The position numbers were made by a program, and so were the translations under genes. From NCBI RefSeq assembly GCF_017309185.1, contig NZ_JAEKJZ010000009.1, positions 62,001 to 126,000 on the forward strand: a stretch of DNA of 64,000 nt, read 5' to 3'. Positions 51,362-59,782 of this stretch are shown here, piece after piece. Numbering within the stretch: position 1 is the first letter of the stretch; each line of letters opens with the position of its first letter. Origin of the DNA: Roseibium aggregatum. GTDB lineage: Bacteria; Pseudomonadota; Alphaproteobacteria; Rhizobiales; Stappiaceae. The notes below the pieces were generated by a model. That model was not told the DNA's origin, did no database searches, and was given only the letters and a program-made list of their open reading frames with translations.

Positions 51362-53377
51362 ATGGCGGCAGCTGACTATTCACGCTGGGATCCCCTCGTG
51401 GGGAAACTGGGCTGGGACATTTTCCCGTTTCACGAACCGGTCGTTCTGGTGACCTTCATAGGCGTCGTCATCGGCGGCCTCGCGGTGCTCGGCGCGCTGA
51501 CGTACTTCAGGCTGTGGGGATATCTCTGGAAGGAGTGGTTCACCAGCATCGACCACAAGAAGATCGGTATCATGTACATGGTGCTGGCGCTGGTCATGTT
51601 CGTGCGGGGGTTCGCGGATGCCCTGCTCATGCGCGTTCAGCAGGCCTGGACCGCAAGCGGCGGCACCGGGTACCTGGAACCGCACCACTATGACCAGATC
51701 TTCACGGCTCACGGCATGATCATGATCTTTTTCGTGGCCATGCCCTTCGTCACCGGGCTGATGAACTTTGTGATGCCGCTGCAGATCGGCGCCCGGGACG
51801 TCGCCTTCCCGTTCCTGAACAATTTCAGCTTCTGGCTGACCACTTCCGGCGCCGTGCTCGTGATGATGTCGCTCTTCGTCGGCGAATTCTCCACCGCAGG
51901 CTGGCTCGCCTACCCGCCACTCTCCGGCATTCAGTTCAGTCCAAGCGTCGGCGTCGACTATTACATCTGGGCGCTGCAGATCGCGGGCATCGGCACCACG
52001 CTGTCGGGGATCAACCTCATCGTGACCATCGTCAAGATGCGCGCCCCGGGCATGGCCTACATGAAAATGCCGGTCTTCTGCTGGACGACATTGTGCACCA
52101 ACATCCTGATCGTCGCGACCTTTCCGATCCTGACGGCAACCCTGGTGCTGCTGAGCCTCGACCGTTACCTCGGCACGCACTTCTTCACCAACGACCTCGG
52201 CGGAAATCCGATGATGTATGTGAACCTCATCTGGATCTGGGGCCATCCGGAGGTTTACATCCTCATTCTGCCGATTTTCGGGGTGTTTTCGGAGATCGTG
52301 GCCACCTTCAGCGGCAAGCGCCTGTTCGGCTACACCTCCATGGTCTATGCGACCGCGGTCATCATGATTTTGTCCTACATCGTCTGGCTGCACCACTTCT
52401 TCACCATGGGCGCCGGCGCCAACGTGAATTCCTTCTTCGGCATCACCACCATGGTGATCTCGATCCCGACCGGCGCGAAGATGTTCAACTGGCTGTTCAC
52501 CATCTACAAGGGCAGGATCAGGTTCGAGGTCCCCATGTACTGGACCCTCGGCTTCATGCTGACATTCGTGATCGGCGGCATGTCGGGCGTGATGCTGGCG
52601 GTGCCGCCGGCCGACTATGTGCTCCACAACAGCCTGTTTCTGATCGCCCACTTCCACAACGTGATCATTGGCGGCGTGGTCTTCGGCGTCTTCGCCGCCA
52701 TGACCTACTGGTTTCCGAAGGCATTCGGTTTCCGCCTTGAACCGTTCTGGGGCAAGGTGTCCTTCTGGTGCTGGCTGATCGGTTTCTATCTGGCCTTCAT
52801 GCCGCTCTACGTGCTCGGCCTCATGGGGGTCACCCGCCGCCTCAGTCAGTTCGAGGGTACGATCTATTCGGCCTATTTCGTGGTCGCCCTGGCCGGTGCC
52901 CTGTTCATAGCCTTCGGCATTGCCGCCTTCCTGATCCAGATCGCGGTCAGCATCCGCAACCGCGAGGCCCTGCGCGACACAACGGGCGACCCCTGGAACG
53001 GCCGCACGCTGGAATGGTCGACCTCTTCACCGCCGCCCTACTACAACTTCGCGTTCACGCCGAAGGTCCACCGGATCGACGCCTGGTGGCACATGAAGCA
53101 GGCGGGATACCAGCGGCCGCTGGAAGGCTTCGAACCGATCCACATGCCCAGATACACCAGCACGGGAATCGTCCTTGCCGGCATCATCACGGTCCTGGGC
53201 TTCGCTCTCATCTGGCACATCTGGTGGCTGGCAGCCGTAACCTTCGTGTTCTCAATCGGCTACGGCATCGATCACACTTTCAACTATGACCGCGACTACT
53301 ACGTTCAACCGGACGAAGTCGCCGGCATCGAAGGTGACAGGACCAAACTGCTTGCCGCGGAGGCCGTCTCGAAATGA
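51362..53377 (+). CDS. cyoB: Cytochrome bo3 ubiquinol oxidase subunit I
   Basis: The 671-residue heme-copper subunit carries low-spin heme b, high-spin heme o and CuB. It has about 15 helices. Diagnostic segments: TAHGMIMIFFVAMPFV (heme b ligand His), WIWGHPEVYILILP (CuB His and the cross-linked Tyr), WLHHFFTMG (the CuB His-His pair), and LIAHFHNVIIGG (heme ligands). The enzyme reduces O2 to water with ubiquinol and pumps protons. The cyoC start overlaps its stop by 4 bases. Confidence 0.98.
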   Translation: MAAADYSRWDPLVGKLGWDIFPFHEPVVLVTFIGVVIGGLAVLGALTYFRLWGYLWKEWFTSIDHKKIGIMYMVLALVMFVRGFADALLMRVQQAWTASGGTGYLEPHHYDQIFTAHGMIMIFFVAMPFVTGLMNFVMPLQIGARDVAFPFLNNFSFWLTTSGAVLVMMSLFVGEFSTAGWLAYPPLSGIQFSPSVGVDYYIWALQIAGIGTTLSGINLIVTIVKMRAPGMAYMKMPVFCWTTLCTNILIVATFPILTATLVLLSLDRYLGTHFFTNDLGGNPMMYVNLIWIWGHPEVYILILPIFGVFSEIVATFSGKRLFGYTSMVYATAVIMILSYIVWLHHFFTMGAGANVNSFFGITTMVISIPTGAKMFNWLFTIYKGRIRFEVPMYWTLGFMLTFVIGGMSGVMLAVPPADYVLHNSLFLIAHFHNVIIGGVVFGVFAAMTYWFPKAFGFRLEPFWGKVSFWCWLIGFYLAFMPLYVLGLMGVTRRLSQFEGTIYSAYFVVALAGALFIAFGIAAFLIQIAVSIRNREALRDTTGDPWNGRTLEWSTSSPPPYYNFAFTPKVHRIDAWWHMKQAGYQRPLEGFEPIHMPRYTSTGIVLAGIITVLGFALIWHIWWLAAVTFVFSIGYGIDHTFNYDRDYYVQPDEVAGIEGDRTKLLAAEAVSK

Positions 53378-54006
53378 GTACCGAAACCGTTCTGGAACCG
53401 CAGGACTTCTACGTCCGGCAGGCCGCGCACGACGACGGCGAACATCACCACGAAACCGGAACCATGCTAGGTTTCTGGATCTACCTGATGAGCGACTGCC
53501 TGATCTTCGGCACGCTCTTTGCCACCTACGCCGTACTCGGCCGCAACTACGCGGCCGGTCCCTCGCCCGCGGATCTGTTCGAACTCGACATGATCCTGCT
53601 GTCGACCTTCATGCTTCTGTTCTCGTCCATCACCTACGGCTTTTCCGTCTTGCGCATGGACAAGGGCGATCTGAGGGGCACACTGCTCTGGCTTGTCGTG
53701 ACCGGGCTCTTCGGGCTAGCGTTTCTCGGGCTCGAAATCCTTGAGTTCAGTCACCTCTGGCATATCGGCGCCACGCCCATGGCCAGCGCTTTCCTGTCGT
53801 CTTTCTTCACGCTCGTCGGCACCCACGGGCTGCACGTCACCGCGGGCTGCATCTGGCTGGTGGTCCTGCTGGTGCAACTCGGCAGGCACGGCCTGACCCA
53901 TGAGAACAAGCGCAGGATGATGTGCCTGTCCATGTTCTGGCACTTCCTCGACCTGATCTGGATCGGCGTCTTTTCCTTTGTTTACCTGGCCGGAGTTCTC
54001 GTATGA
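53374..54006 (+). CDS. cyoC: Cytochrome bo3 ubiquinol oxidase subunit III
   Basis: A 210-residue protein with five hydrophobic helices and the subunit III signatures GFWIYLMSDCLIFGTLFATY, SSFFTLVGTHGLHVTAG and MFWHFLDLIWIGVF. It supports the stability and proton uptake of subunit I. ATG overlaps the cyoB stop and its own stop overlaps the cyoD start (ATGA), so translation is coupled. Confidence 0.97.
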   Translation: MSTETVLEPQDFYVRQAAHDDGEHHHETGTMLGFWIYLMSDCLIFGTLFATYAVLGRNYAAGPSPADLFELDMILLSTFMLLFSSITYGFSVLRMDKGDLRGTLLWLVVTGLFGLAFLGLEILEFSHLWHIGATPMASAFLSSFFTLVGTHGLHVTAGCIWLVVLLVQLGRHGLTHENKRRMMCLSMFWHFLDLIWIGVFSFVYLAGVLV

Positions 54007-54392
54007 GCGCGTCTTCAAACACCTCTCTTGAGCACGGCGAAGGCCACGGCGAAGGCGGTCACGGGAGCTTCAGGACCTACATGATCGGTTTCGGCCTGTC
54101 GGTCGTGCTGACGATCATTCCGTTCTGGCTCGTCATGAACGATGTCCTGGATGATCGCCTGCTCACGGTCGCGATCGTGTTCATCCTCGGCGCCGGCCAG
54201 ATGATTGTCCATATCTACTTTTTCCTGCACATGAATTCGCGTGCCGAAGAAGGTTGGCTGGCGATGTCCCTGAGCTTTACCGTCCTTCTCGTGGTCATTG
54301 TGCTGTCGGGATCGATCTGGGTAATGTTCCACCTCGACGAGAACATGATGCCGTCGCACGACCAGATCGAGCGGGTAAAGGCGCTTCCCTGA
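54003..54392 (+). CDS. cyoD: Cytochrome bo3 ubiquinol oxidase subunit IV
   Basis: A 129-residue protein with three membrane helices and the CyoD pattern YMIGFGLSVVLTIIPFWLVM, QMIVHIYFFLHMN and WVMFHLDENM. The His/Gly-rich N terminus (LEHGEGHGEGGHG) is unusual but common in alphaproteobacterial members. It assists CuB insertion. Start overlaps the cyoC stop by 4 bases. Confidence 0.95.
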   Translation: MSASSNTSLEHGEGHGEGGHGSFRTYMIGFGLSVVLTIIPFWLVMNDVLDDRLLTVAIVFILGAGQMIVHIYFFLHMNSRAEEGWLAMSLSFTVLLVVIVLSGSIWVMFHLDENMMPSHDQIERVKALP

Positions 54393-54445
54393 ACGGAAGC
54401 GCCCCGGGCGGTCCCAAGCAAAGAACAGCCGGAAGCTCTGGACAC

Positions 54446-55189
54446 ATGACGGACTGGCGAAAGCGCGTCTTCTTGAACTGGGTCCTGCTTGGTGCCTCGG
54501 TAGTGCTGCTCGTCTGCCTTGTTCTCCTGGGCAACTGGCAGCTTCGGCGCCTGGACTGGAAGACCGAACTGATCCACGCCGTCGAAACGAGAGCCTTCGG
54601 TGAGCCCGTCCCGGCACCTGCAAAGAGCCAATGGCCGGACGTTTCGGCCGCAAGCCATGCCTACATGCGGGTCAGCGCTGAAGGCCGGCTTCTCGGCGGA
54701 AAGTCCCTTTTCGTCAAGGCACTGACGGAACTTGGCTCCGGTTTCTGGATGATGCAGCCTCTGGAGCGAAACAACGGCGAGATCCTCTGGATCAACCGGG
54801 GCTTCGTTCCCGCCGCATACCGGACCTCTGCGGACAGGGACGATGGCACGGACAGGAAAGGCGTAATCGTCACGGGCCTGCTGCGCATTAGTGAACCTGG
54901 AGGAACCCTGCTGGAAAAGAACGCCCCGGAAGAGAACCGCTGGTACTCCCGGGACACCCGGGCCTTCTCCCGTCAGGCCGGCCTCGGAGACACGGCGCCC
55001 TTTTTCGTGGACGCCGACCACACGCGCGCCCCCGGTGCCTTCCCCCGAGGCGGACTGACCGTCATCGATTTCCGAAACAACCACCTGCAATATGCCCTTA
55101 CATGGTATGCGATGGCACTGCTTCTCGCAGGCGGCATCGGCTACGTGATCTGGCTTTCGCGCCGCCCGCCGACGCCGGACGACGACTGA
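54446..55189 (+). CDS. SURF1-family oxidase assembly protein
   Basis: A 247-residue protein with one membrane helix near each end (about 10-32 and 212-234) and a periplasmic domain between them. Family motifs: LGNWQLRRLDWK, GFWMMQPLERNNGEILWINRGFVP, NHLQYALTWYAMA. SURF1 delivers heme to subunit I of heme-copper oxidases; cyo operons of alphaproteobacteria often end with a SURF1 gene. No heme O synthase (cyoE/ctaB) is encoded here. ATG at 54446 chosen by homology; the frame is open upstream through cyoD. Confidence 0.93.
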   Translation: MTDWRKRVFLNWVLLGASVVLLVCLVLLGNWQLRRLDWKTELIHAVETRAFGEPVPAPAKSQWPDVSAASHAYMRVSAEGRLLGGKSLFVKALTELGSGFWMMQPLERNNGEILWINRGFVPAAYRTSADRDDGTDRKGVIVTGLLRISEPGGTLLEKNAPEENRWYSRDTRAFSRQAGLGDTAPFFVDADHTRAPGAFPRGGLTVIDFRNNHLQYALTWYAMALLLAGGIGYVIWLSRRPPTPDDD

Positions 55190-55322
55190 TGCCATGCGGC
55201 ATTGGCTTTAGGTTGCGGACCCGAGGGCACCATGCGAAAGCCGGTTCGAGATCATCCGCCTCTTGACGGGAACGCGGGAGAACGGCATCACACCGCCTTC
55301 ATCGGACAACATTTGGAACACG

Positions 55323-55868
55323 ATGCGCGGATATTTTGCAGTCGGGGCGGAAGGCCTCTCGAAGCGGATGAACCTTGGAACCCTGATGCGCTCGGCCCAT
55401 GCGTTCGGCGCGAGTTTCTTTTTCACCGTCGACGCGGACCAGAAAATCCGCAAGGCGCCGCCCTCCGACACCTCGAAAAGCCCCGGCCACCTTCCCGTGT
55501 TCACCTGGGACTCGGTCGACACCATGGATCTTCCCAAGGGCTGCCAGCTCGTCGGCATTGAACTGACAGACGACAGCATCGACCTGCCGAGCTTCGGCCA
55601 CCCGCTCCAGGCTGCCTATGTACTCGGCCCGGAACGCGGCTCCCTGTCGCCGGAAATGCTGGAGCGCTGCGACCACGTGGTGAAAATCCCGACCAAGTTC
55701 TGCATCAACGTCGCCATGGCCGGCGCCATCGTCATGTACGACCGGCACCGCGCGCTAGGCCGCTATGCCGAACGATCGATCACCGCCGGCGGACCGAAGA
55801 TCGAACGCCCGAAACACGTCAGCGGCGGCCCGGTCATGCGCACGGGACGCAAGGTGCCCGGCACGTGA
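55323..55868 (+). CDS. TrmH/SpoU-family RNA methyltransferase
   Basis: A trefoil-knot (SPOUT) methyltransferase of 181 residues. The three motifs are visible: NLGTLMRSAHAFGA (motif 1, with the catalytic-type Asn), YVLGPERGSLSPEML (motif 2) and KFCINVAMAGAIVMYDRH (motif 3). They point to 2'-O-methylation of tRNA or rRNA; the target is unknown. The frame opens at 55263, but ATG at 55323 gives the usual MRGYFAVGAEG start. Confidence 0.92.
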   Translation: MRGYFAVGAEGLSKRMNLGTLMRSAHAFGASFFFTVDADQKIRKAPPSDTSKSPGHLPVFTWDSVDTMDLPKGCQLVGIELTDDSIDLPSFGHPLQAAYVLGPERGSLSPEMLERCDHVVKIPTKFCINVAMAGAIVMYDRHRALGRYAERSITAGGPKIERPKHVSGGPVMRTGRKVPGT

Positions 55869-55931
55869 AGATTGGGCTTGCCTTCACGAAGGCATGACGG
55901 TTTTCTTGCCGGACATTGCTGGAGGCTTCGG

Positions 55932-57257
55932 ATGACCGGAATTCCGAAAATATTCGCCGTATTGGCGGTTCTGCTGACCCTCGCCCTGCCAGGCACCGCC
56001 CGGGCGGCGGCCAAGGTCGCCCTGGTGATCGGTAACGGCGCCTATACCTCCATGCCCGCGTTGCGCAATCCGGCCAACGACGCCAGACTGATTTCCGCCA
56101 AGCTTTCCGGTCTCGGCTTCGATGTCGTTGAGATTATCGACGGCACCCGCAGGGACTTCCGCGAAGGCCTGACCCGATTCGGCCGCCAGGCGCAGGACGC
56201 GGATGTCGCGCTCACGTTTTATGCCGGCCACGGCGTCCAGGTGAACGGCCAGAACTGGCTGCTGCCGGTGGACGCGGACATCGAAGCCGCCACCGATCTG
56301 GCGGCGCAGGCGCTGAGAGCGGACGATCTGATCGACATCATGACCGTGTCCGGCGCGCGTCTGAAGCTCGTCTTTCTCGATGCCTGCCGGAACAACCCGC
56401 TGCCGCGCTCCCTGTCCAGGGGCGCGTCGAGAGGTCTGGCGCGGCTTGAGGCCAACGCGGCCGGCATGATGATTGCCTTCGCGACCTCGCCCGGCGACGT
56501 CGCCCAGGACGGCGCGGGACAAAACAGCCCCTTTACCGAAGCCCTGGCCCGATTGATCGACACGCCGGATCTGGAAGTCCGCCATCTGATGGGCAAGGTG
56601 CGCGAAAGCGTTTACACCTCGACCGGCGAGCGCCAGCTTCCCTGGCTCAACGAGGCCCTGATCGGCGAATTCTATTTCGGCGGTCAATCCGGCGACGGGT
56701 CCCAGGCCTCGAATCCGCAGCCTCCCGCGCAGCCGCCGGCCCCAACAGGCCAGATCGCCGCCCTGCGGCAGGAACCGGAGCAGTTGCCGGAGCCCCGTTA
56801 CGCGGGCAGGCTTTGCCATTCGGCAAGCGATGGCCTTCAGGTCTGTGCGAGTTCCATTCTCGATCCGCAATACGGCAACCGATACGGCCCGGGCAACCTG
56901 CTCGACCGGGATGCCTCAACCGCCTGGGTGGAGGGCGTTTCCGGCAACGGTGCTGGACAAAAGCTGATGATCTCCTTCGGCCGATCGCGCGCGCTTTCCG
57001 GCTTTGAGATCGTCAACGGCTACGCCAAGAACCGGGACATCTACACCAAGAACGCCCGGGTGCGCACGGCGACGCTCCACCTGTCGGACGGCAGCAGTCA
57101 GCCGATCAGCCTGCGGGACGACATGCGCGCCAGCCGTTTCACCTTCAACTCTCCTCGGGACGTTTCCTGGATGGAGCTCGAAATCGGCTCGGTTTTCGTT
57201 GGCTCGAAATACACCGACACGGCGCTTTCGGAATTCGTGCCGATTTTCGCGGATTAG
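55932..57257 (+). CDS. Exported caspase-like (C14) peptidase with C-terminal NADase-type carbohydrate-binding domain
   Basis: The signal peptide (MTGIPKIFAVLAVLLTLALP, cleaved near ARA) is followed by a p20-like caspase domain: VALVIGNGAYTSMPALRNP, the catalytic His100 in FYAGHG and Cys152 in FLDACRNNP, typical of bacterial orthocaspases. A Pro/Gln-rich linker (about 255-300) leads to a beta-sandwich (about 310-441) with NLLDRDASTAWVEGVSGNG and LSGFEIVNGYAKN, resembling the NADase-type glycan-binding (discoidin-like) domain. Export implies a role in the periplasm or outside. ATG at 55932 gives the signal peptide. The stop is 44 bases from the convergent VanX-like gene. Confidence 0.88.
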   Translation: MTGIPKIFAVLAVLLTLALPGTARAAAKVALVIGNGAYTSMPALRNPANDARLISAKLSGLGFDVVEIIDGTRRDFREGLTRFGRQAQDADVALTFYAGHGVQVNGQNWLLPVDADIEAATDLAAQALRADDLIDIMTVSGARLKLVFLDACRNNPLPRSLSRGASRGLARLEANAAGMMIAFATSPGDVAQDGAGQNSPFTEALARLIDTPDLEVRHLMGKVRESVYTSTGERQLPWLNEALIGEFYFGGQSGDGSQASNPQPPAQPPAPTGQIAALRQEPEQLPEPRYAGRLCHSASDGLQVCASSILDPQYGNRYGPGNLLDRDASTAWVEGVSGNGAGQKLMISFGRSRALSGFEIVNGYAKNRDIYTKNARVRTATLHLSDGSSQPISLRDDMRASRFTFNSPRDVSWMELEIGSVFVGSKYTDTALSEFVPIFAD

Positions 57258-57301
57258 GACAGTTGAGCGAACGGCCTGTCAAACAGGTCTGGCGCGGAAC
57301 A

Positions 57302-58039
57302 TCATCGCCGCTCGATCGTGAAATCGAAGGACCGGTCCGGATAAGGCTCGTTCCTGAGCGTGAAATGCCACCATTCGCCGGCATAATTCCGGAACCCGCC
57401 CCGGGCCATCAGATCGAGCAGCGTGCGGCGCAGGTCCCGGGCCGCTTTCGGGACCGCTGGAGAGGCCGTGCGGCTGGCGGGATCGAAACAGTCGAACGGG
57501 GTGCCGAAATCGAGCGTCCCCGGGTCTTTGGTACGGCAAACCGGGTTATCCGCTCCTGAAGGAAGCTCCTCCGTCAGGGGTTCCAGGGCGAGATCGACGG
57601 TCGATCCTCTGGAGTGACTGCTTTTCGCGCCGATATAGCCTTGCCGGATCAGCTCCGAGCGCGGCACGTTCGGGTAGAAGTCCGGATCCCGCTCCCGCCC
57701 CGCGCCGACCCAGGCAACCATGGCTTCGACCGCGCGCCGTGGCCGGTAACAGTCGAAGACAACCAGGGAGTATCCCGCGCCGACCGCGGCGTTCTGGACC
57801 TTGCCCAGCGCTTTCGCGGCTGCTTCCGTCAACACGCATTCGCCGGCTGCGTAGCCTGGAACCCGCTTGCGCAGGAAGTTCTTCCGTCCGGCATAGCGTA
57901 TGTCCTGGCGAATGTCCGGAACGATATCCCGCAGATAGACGAACCCGGCCGGCAAGGGATCCGCCGCCGCGGATCGTCCGGCGCTGCACAGGATCAGCGC
58001 CGCGGCCAGGCCTGCGCTAACCCACGTCGACCGCTTCAT
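57302..58039 (-). CDS. Exported VanX-type D-Ala-D-Ala dipeptidase
   Basis: A 245-residue protein with a signal peptide (to about AAA) and the M15D peptidase fold. It has the zinc motif SSHSRGSTVDLAL (SxHxxGxAxD), the catalytic Glu and last His in EWWHFTL, and the conserved VFDCYRPRRAVEAM. VanX enzymes hydrolyse D-alanyl-D-alanine. A periplasmic form more likely serves wall recycling than vancomycin resistance, and no vanHA genes are present. Its first 23 bases overlap the 3' end of the ECF sigma gene, so the two are cotranscribed and coupled. Confidence 0.93.
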   Translation of the reverse strand: MKRSTWVSAGLAAALILCSAGRSAAADPLPAGFVYLRDIVPDIRQDIRYAGRKNFLRKRVPGYAAGECVLTEAAAKALGKVQNAAVGAGYSLVVFDCYRPRRAVEAMVAWVGAGRERDPDFYPNVPRSELIRQGYIGAKSSHSRGSTVDLALEPLTEELPSGADNPVCRTKDPGTLDFGTPFDCFDPASRTASPAVPKAARDLRRTLLDLMARGGFRNYAGEWWHFTLRNEPYPDRSFDFTIERR

Positions 58040-58655
58040 CGGATTCTATCAGCTGGCGCAAGCGGCCGAATGCAAGCCTGATACGCGACTTCACGGTGCC
58101 GAGCGGCAGACCGGTGTCGTCGGCGATCTCGCTGTGCGACTTGCCGGAAAAGAAGGCCAGCCGCACGACCTCCTTCTGCTCGTCCGGCAGTTTCTCCAGC
58201 GCGGCGCGAACGCGCTTCTCGCGCAGGCGGGCGTCCATCTCGTCGGCAACGTCGGGCAGCGGCGTCGGCTGCAGGGAAGGATCGTCCGGATCGAGTTCCG
58301 CCGTCTTTTGCCGCCGCAACCGGTCGATACGGCGGTTGCGGGCAATGCGGTAAAGCCATGTGCTGGCGGATGATTTTTCCGGATCGAAAAGCTCAGCCTT
58401 GCGCCACAACGTTACCATGACGTCCTGGGCAATCTCCTCCGCGGCCGCGTCGTCGGCTCCCTGTTTCATCAAGAAGCCTTTCAGGCGCGGTGCGAAGTAA
58501 TCGAAAAGCTCCACGAAAGCGGACTTGTCCCGCTCGGCTGCGACCTTGACGATGAGACCGGAATAGTACTGCGGTTGCGGCAACGGCCAGCGATCTCCCT
58601 TGTGCGTCTCATTTTTTATCAGTTTGGCAGCAAAGCGAAAGGGTTTCTGCAACAA
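58017..58655 (-). CDS. ECF-type RNA polymerase sigma factor
   Basis: Sigma region 2 is seen at about 45-115 (FVELFDYFAPRLKGFLMKQG, AQDVMVTLWRKAELFDP, STWLYRIARNRRIDRLRR) and region 4 at about 145-205 (LEKLPDEQKEVVRLAFFSG, HSEIADDTGLPLGTVKSRIR). No ATG precedes region 2: the frame starts at a TTG (58655, 212 residues), or at a TTG at 58583 that follows AAGGGAG (188 residues, my preference). The usual anti-sigma gene (ChrR-like in this group) does not follow; a VanX-like dipeptidase overlaps instead. Confidence 0.92.
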   Translation of the reverse strand: MLQKPFRFAAKLIKNETHKGDRWPLPQPQYYSGLIVKVAAERDKSAFVELFDYFAPRLKGFLMKQGADDAAAEEIAQDVMVTLWRKAELFDPEKSSASTWLYRIARNRRIDRLRRQKTAELDPDDPSLQPTPLPDVADEMDARLREKRVRAALEKLPDEQKEVVRLAFFSGKSHSEIADDTGLPLGTVKSRIRLAFGRLRQLIESDEAVDVG

Positions 58656-59026
58656 GGAAAATGTTTAGCGTTACGATCGGGTAGCCGCAAACACAAATGA
58701 ACGGCCAAGCGGGAACCGCGCGCGACAAGTTTCACCGGGACGCCCGTTTCTGCCGGGAACCCGCCATCTGGGTGAACGGAATTTCTCGTTTCTAAAGGCC
58801 CAGCTGCCTGAATCGCCACACTCTCGCCGCGTTTAACCGCAACAGCGGTAGGTTCGCGACCCAATCCTGACGGTCTCAGTCATAAAAACATGAAAATGGA
58901 ATTTGCCGGCTCCGGGTTTCAACCCTTTCGTAACCCCCTTTAAGTTATCATTAAAGCAAGGTTTATATGTCAGTCGGCAATTGAATTGAATTTGACAGAA
59001 ACACATAGCCAAACGGTGTGGAGATG
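58656..59026. other. Divergent promoter region between the ECF sigma gene and the IalB gene
   Basis: No gene is supportable in these 371 bases. An inverted repeat CTTTAA/TTAAAG lies at 58938-58956, with TTTATATGT behind it at 58962, which could be the promoter region of the ialB-like gene. I looked for the general-stress type GGAAC-N16/17-CGTT promoter and found no properly spaced pair. Confidence 0.4.
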
Positions 59027-59533
59027 ATGAAAGCAAAATCGCTGGTTCTGGCCCTTGCAGGTCTAGCCGTTTCGAGTGCAGTGGCTTTCGCGCAAACCCC
59101 GACGCTTCTGAAGCAGCACAACGACTGGGCCGCCTACGCGCTGTCGGGTGGCGGCGGCAAGGTCTGCTATGCGCTGACCAAGCCGACCCAGTCGCTGCCT
59201 GGCGACCGGAACCACGGGGATGTGTTCTTTTTCGTGACCTCGCGTCCGGCGGAAGGCGTCAGTTCCGAACCGAGCCTGCTGGTCGGTTACCCGTTCAAGG
59301 ACAAGTCCTCCGTGACCGTCGATGTCGACGGCAAGGGTTTCACGCTGTTCACCAACAATGACGGCGCCTGGGTGGAAAACGCGGCGACGGAAGCCCAGCT
59401 TGTCGCCGCCATGAAGGCGGGCCGGGAAATGACCGTGAACGGCCAGTCCAGCCGCGGCACCCGGACCACCTACAAGTTCTCGCTGTCCGGCGTCACAGCC
59501 GCCATTCAGAGCGCGGCCAACGCCTGTAAATAA
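59027..59533 (+). CDS. Invasion-associated locus B (IalB)-family exported protein
   Basis: A 168-residue protein with a signal peptide (MKAKSLVLALAGLAVSSAVA, cleaved near FAQ) and the IalB family pattern: HNDWAAYALSGGGGKVCYALTKP, FFVTSRPAEGV, LLVGYPFKDKSSVTVDVDGK and a C-terminal Cys (ANACK). IalB was named in Bartonella but is widespread in free-living alphaproteobacteria, so it is not a virulence marker. GTG at 59018 and ATGs at 59024 and 59027 are possible; the last gives the best spacing to GGAG. Confidence 0.9.
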   Translation: MKAKSLVLALAGLAVSSAVAFAQTPTLLKQHNDWAAYALSGGGGKVCYALTKPTQSLPGDRNHGDVFFFVTSRPAEGVSSEPSLLVGYPFKDKSSVTVDVDGKGFTLFTNNDGAWVENAATEAQLVAAMKAGREMTVNGQSSRGTRTTYKFSLSGVTAAIQSAANACK

Positions 59534-59782
59534 CGGGCGTTCTTCTCCATTCGCGTGGACTTTCAGCCGGTTGGGCCGCAGTGCCCTTCCGGCCTTTTCG
59601 CATCATGACCATCGCGCGGAGACGCGAAGGCAGGGGTGTCCTGCACTTCGAAACCTTGATTTTCCGTACTGGATGTGGTTTTAGAGCCGCTTGAGTTTTC
59701 ACCTGCAAGACAGGTTGCCCGGCCCGTGTGTCGCCCGATTCGACGCCCATTTGGGGGACCGGAAGACTAAACGGATCACGAC

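Noticed and set aside
57302..58039. Vancomycin-resistance gene cluster
   Set aside because: Only a VanX-like dipeptidase with a signal peptide is present. No vanH or vanA genes are seen, and chromosomal exported homologues are common in Gram-negatives.
58656..59026. General-stress (EcfG-type) promoter
   Set aside because: GGAAC strings occur at 58712 and 58756, but no CGTT follows at 16-17 bases.
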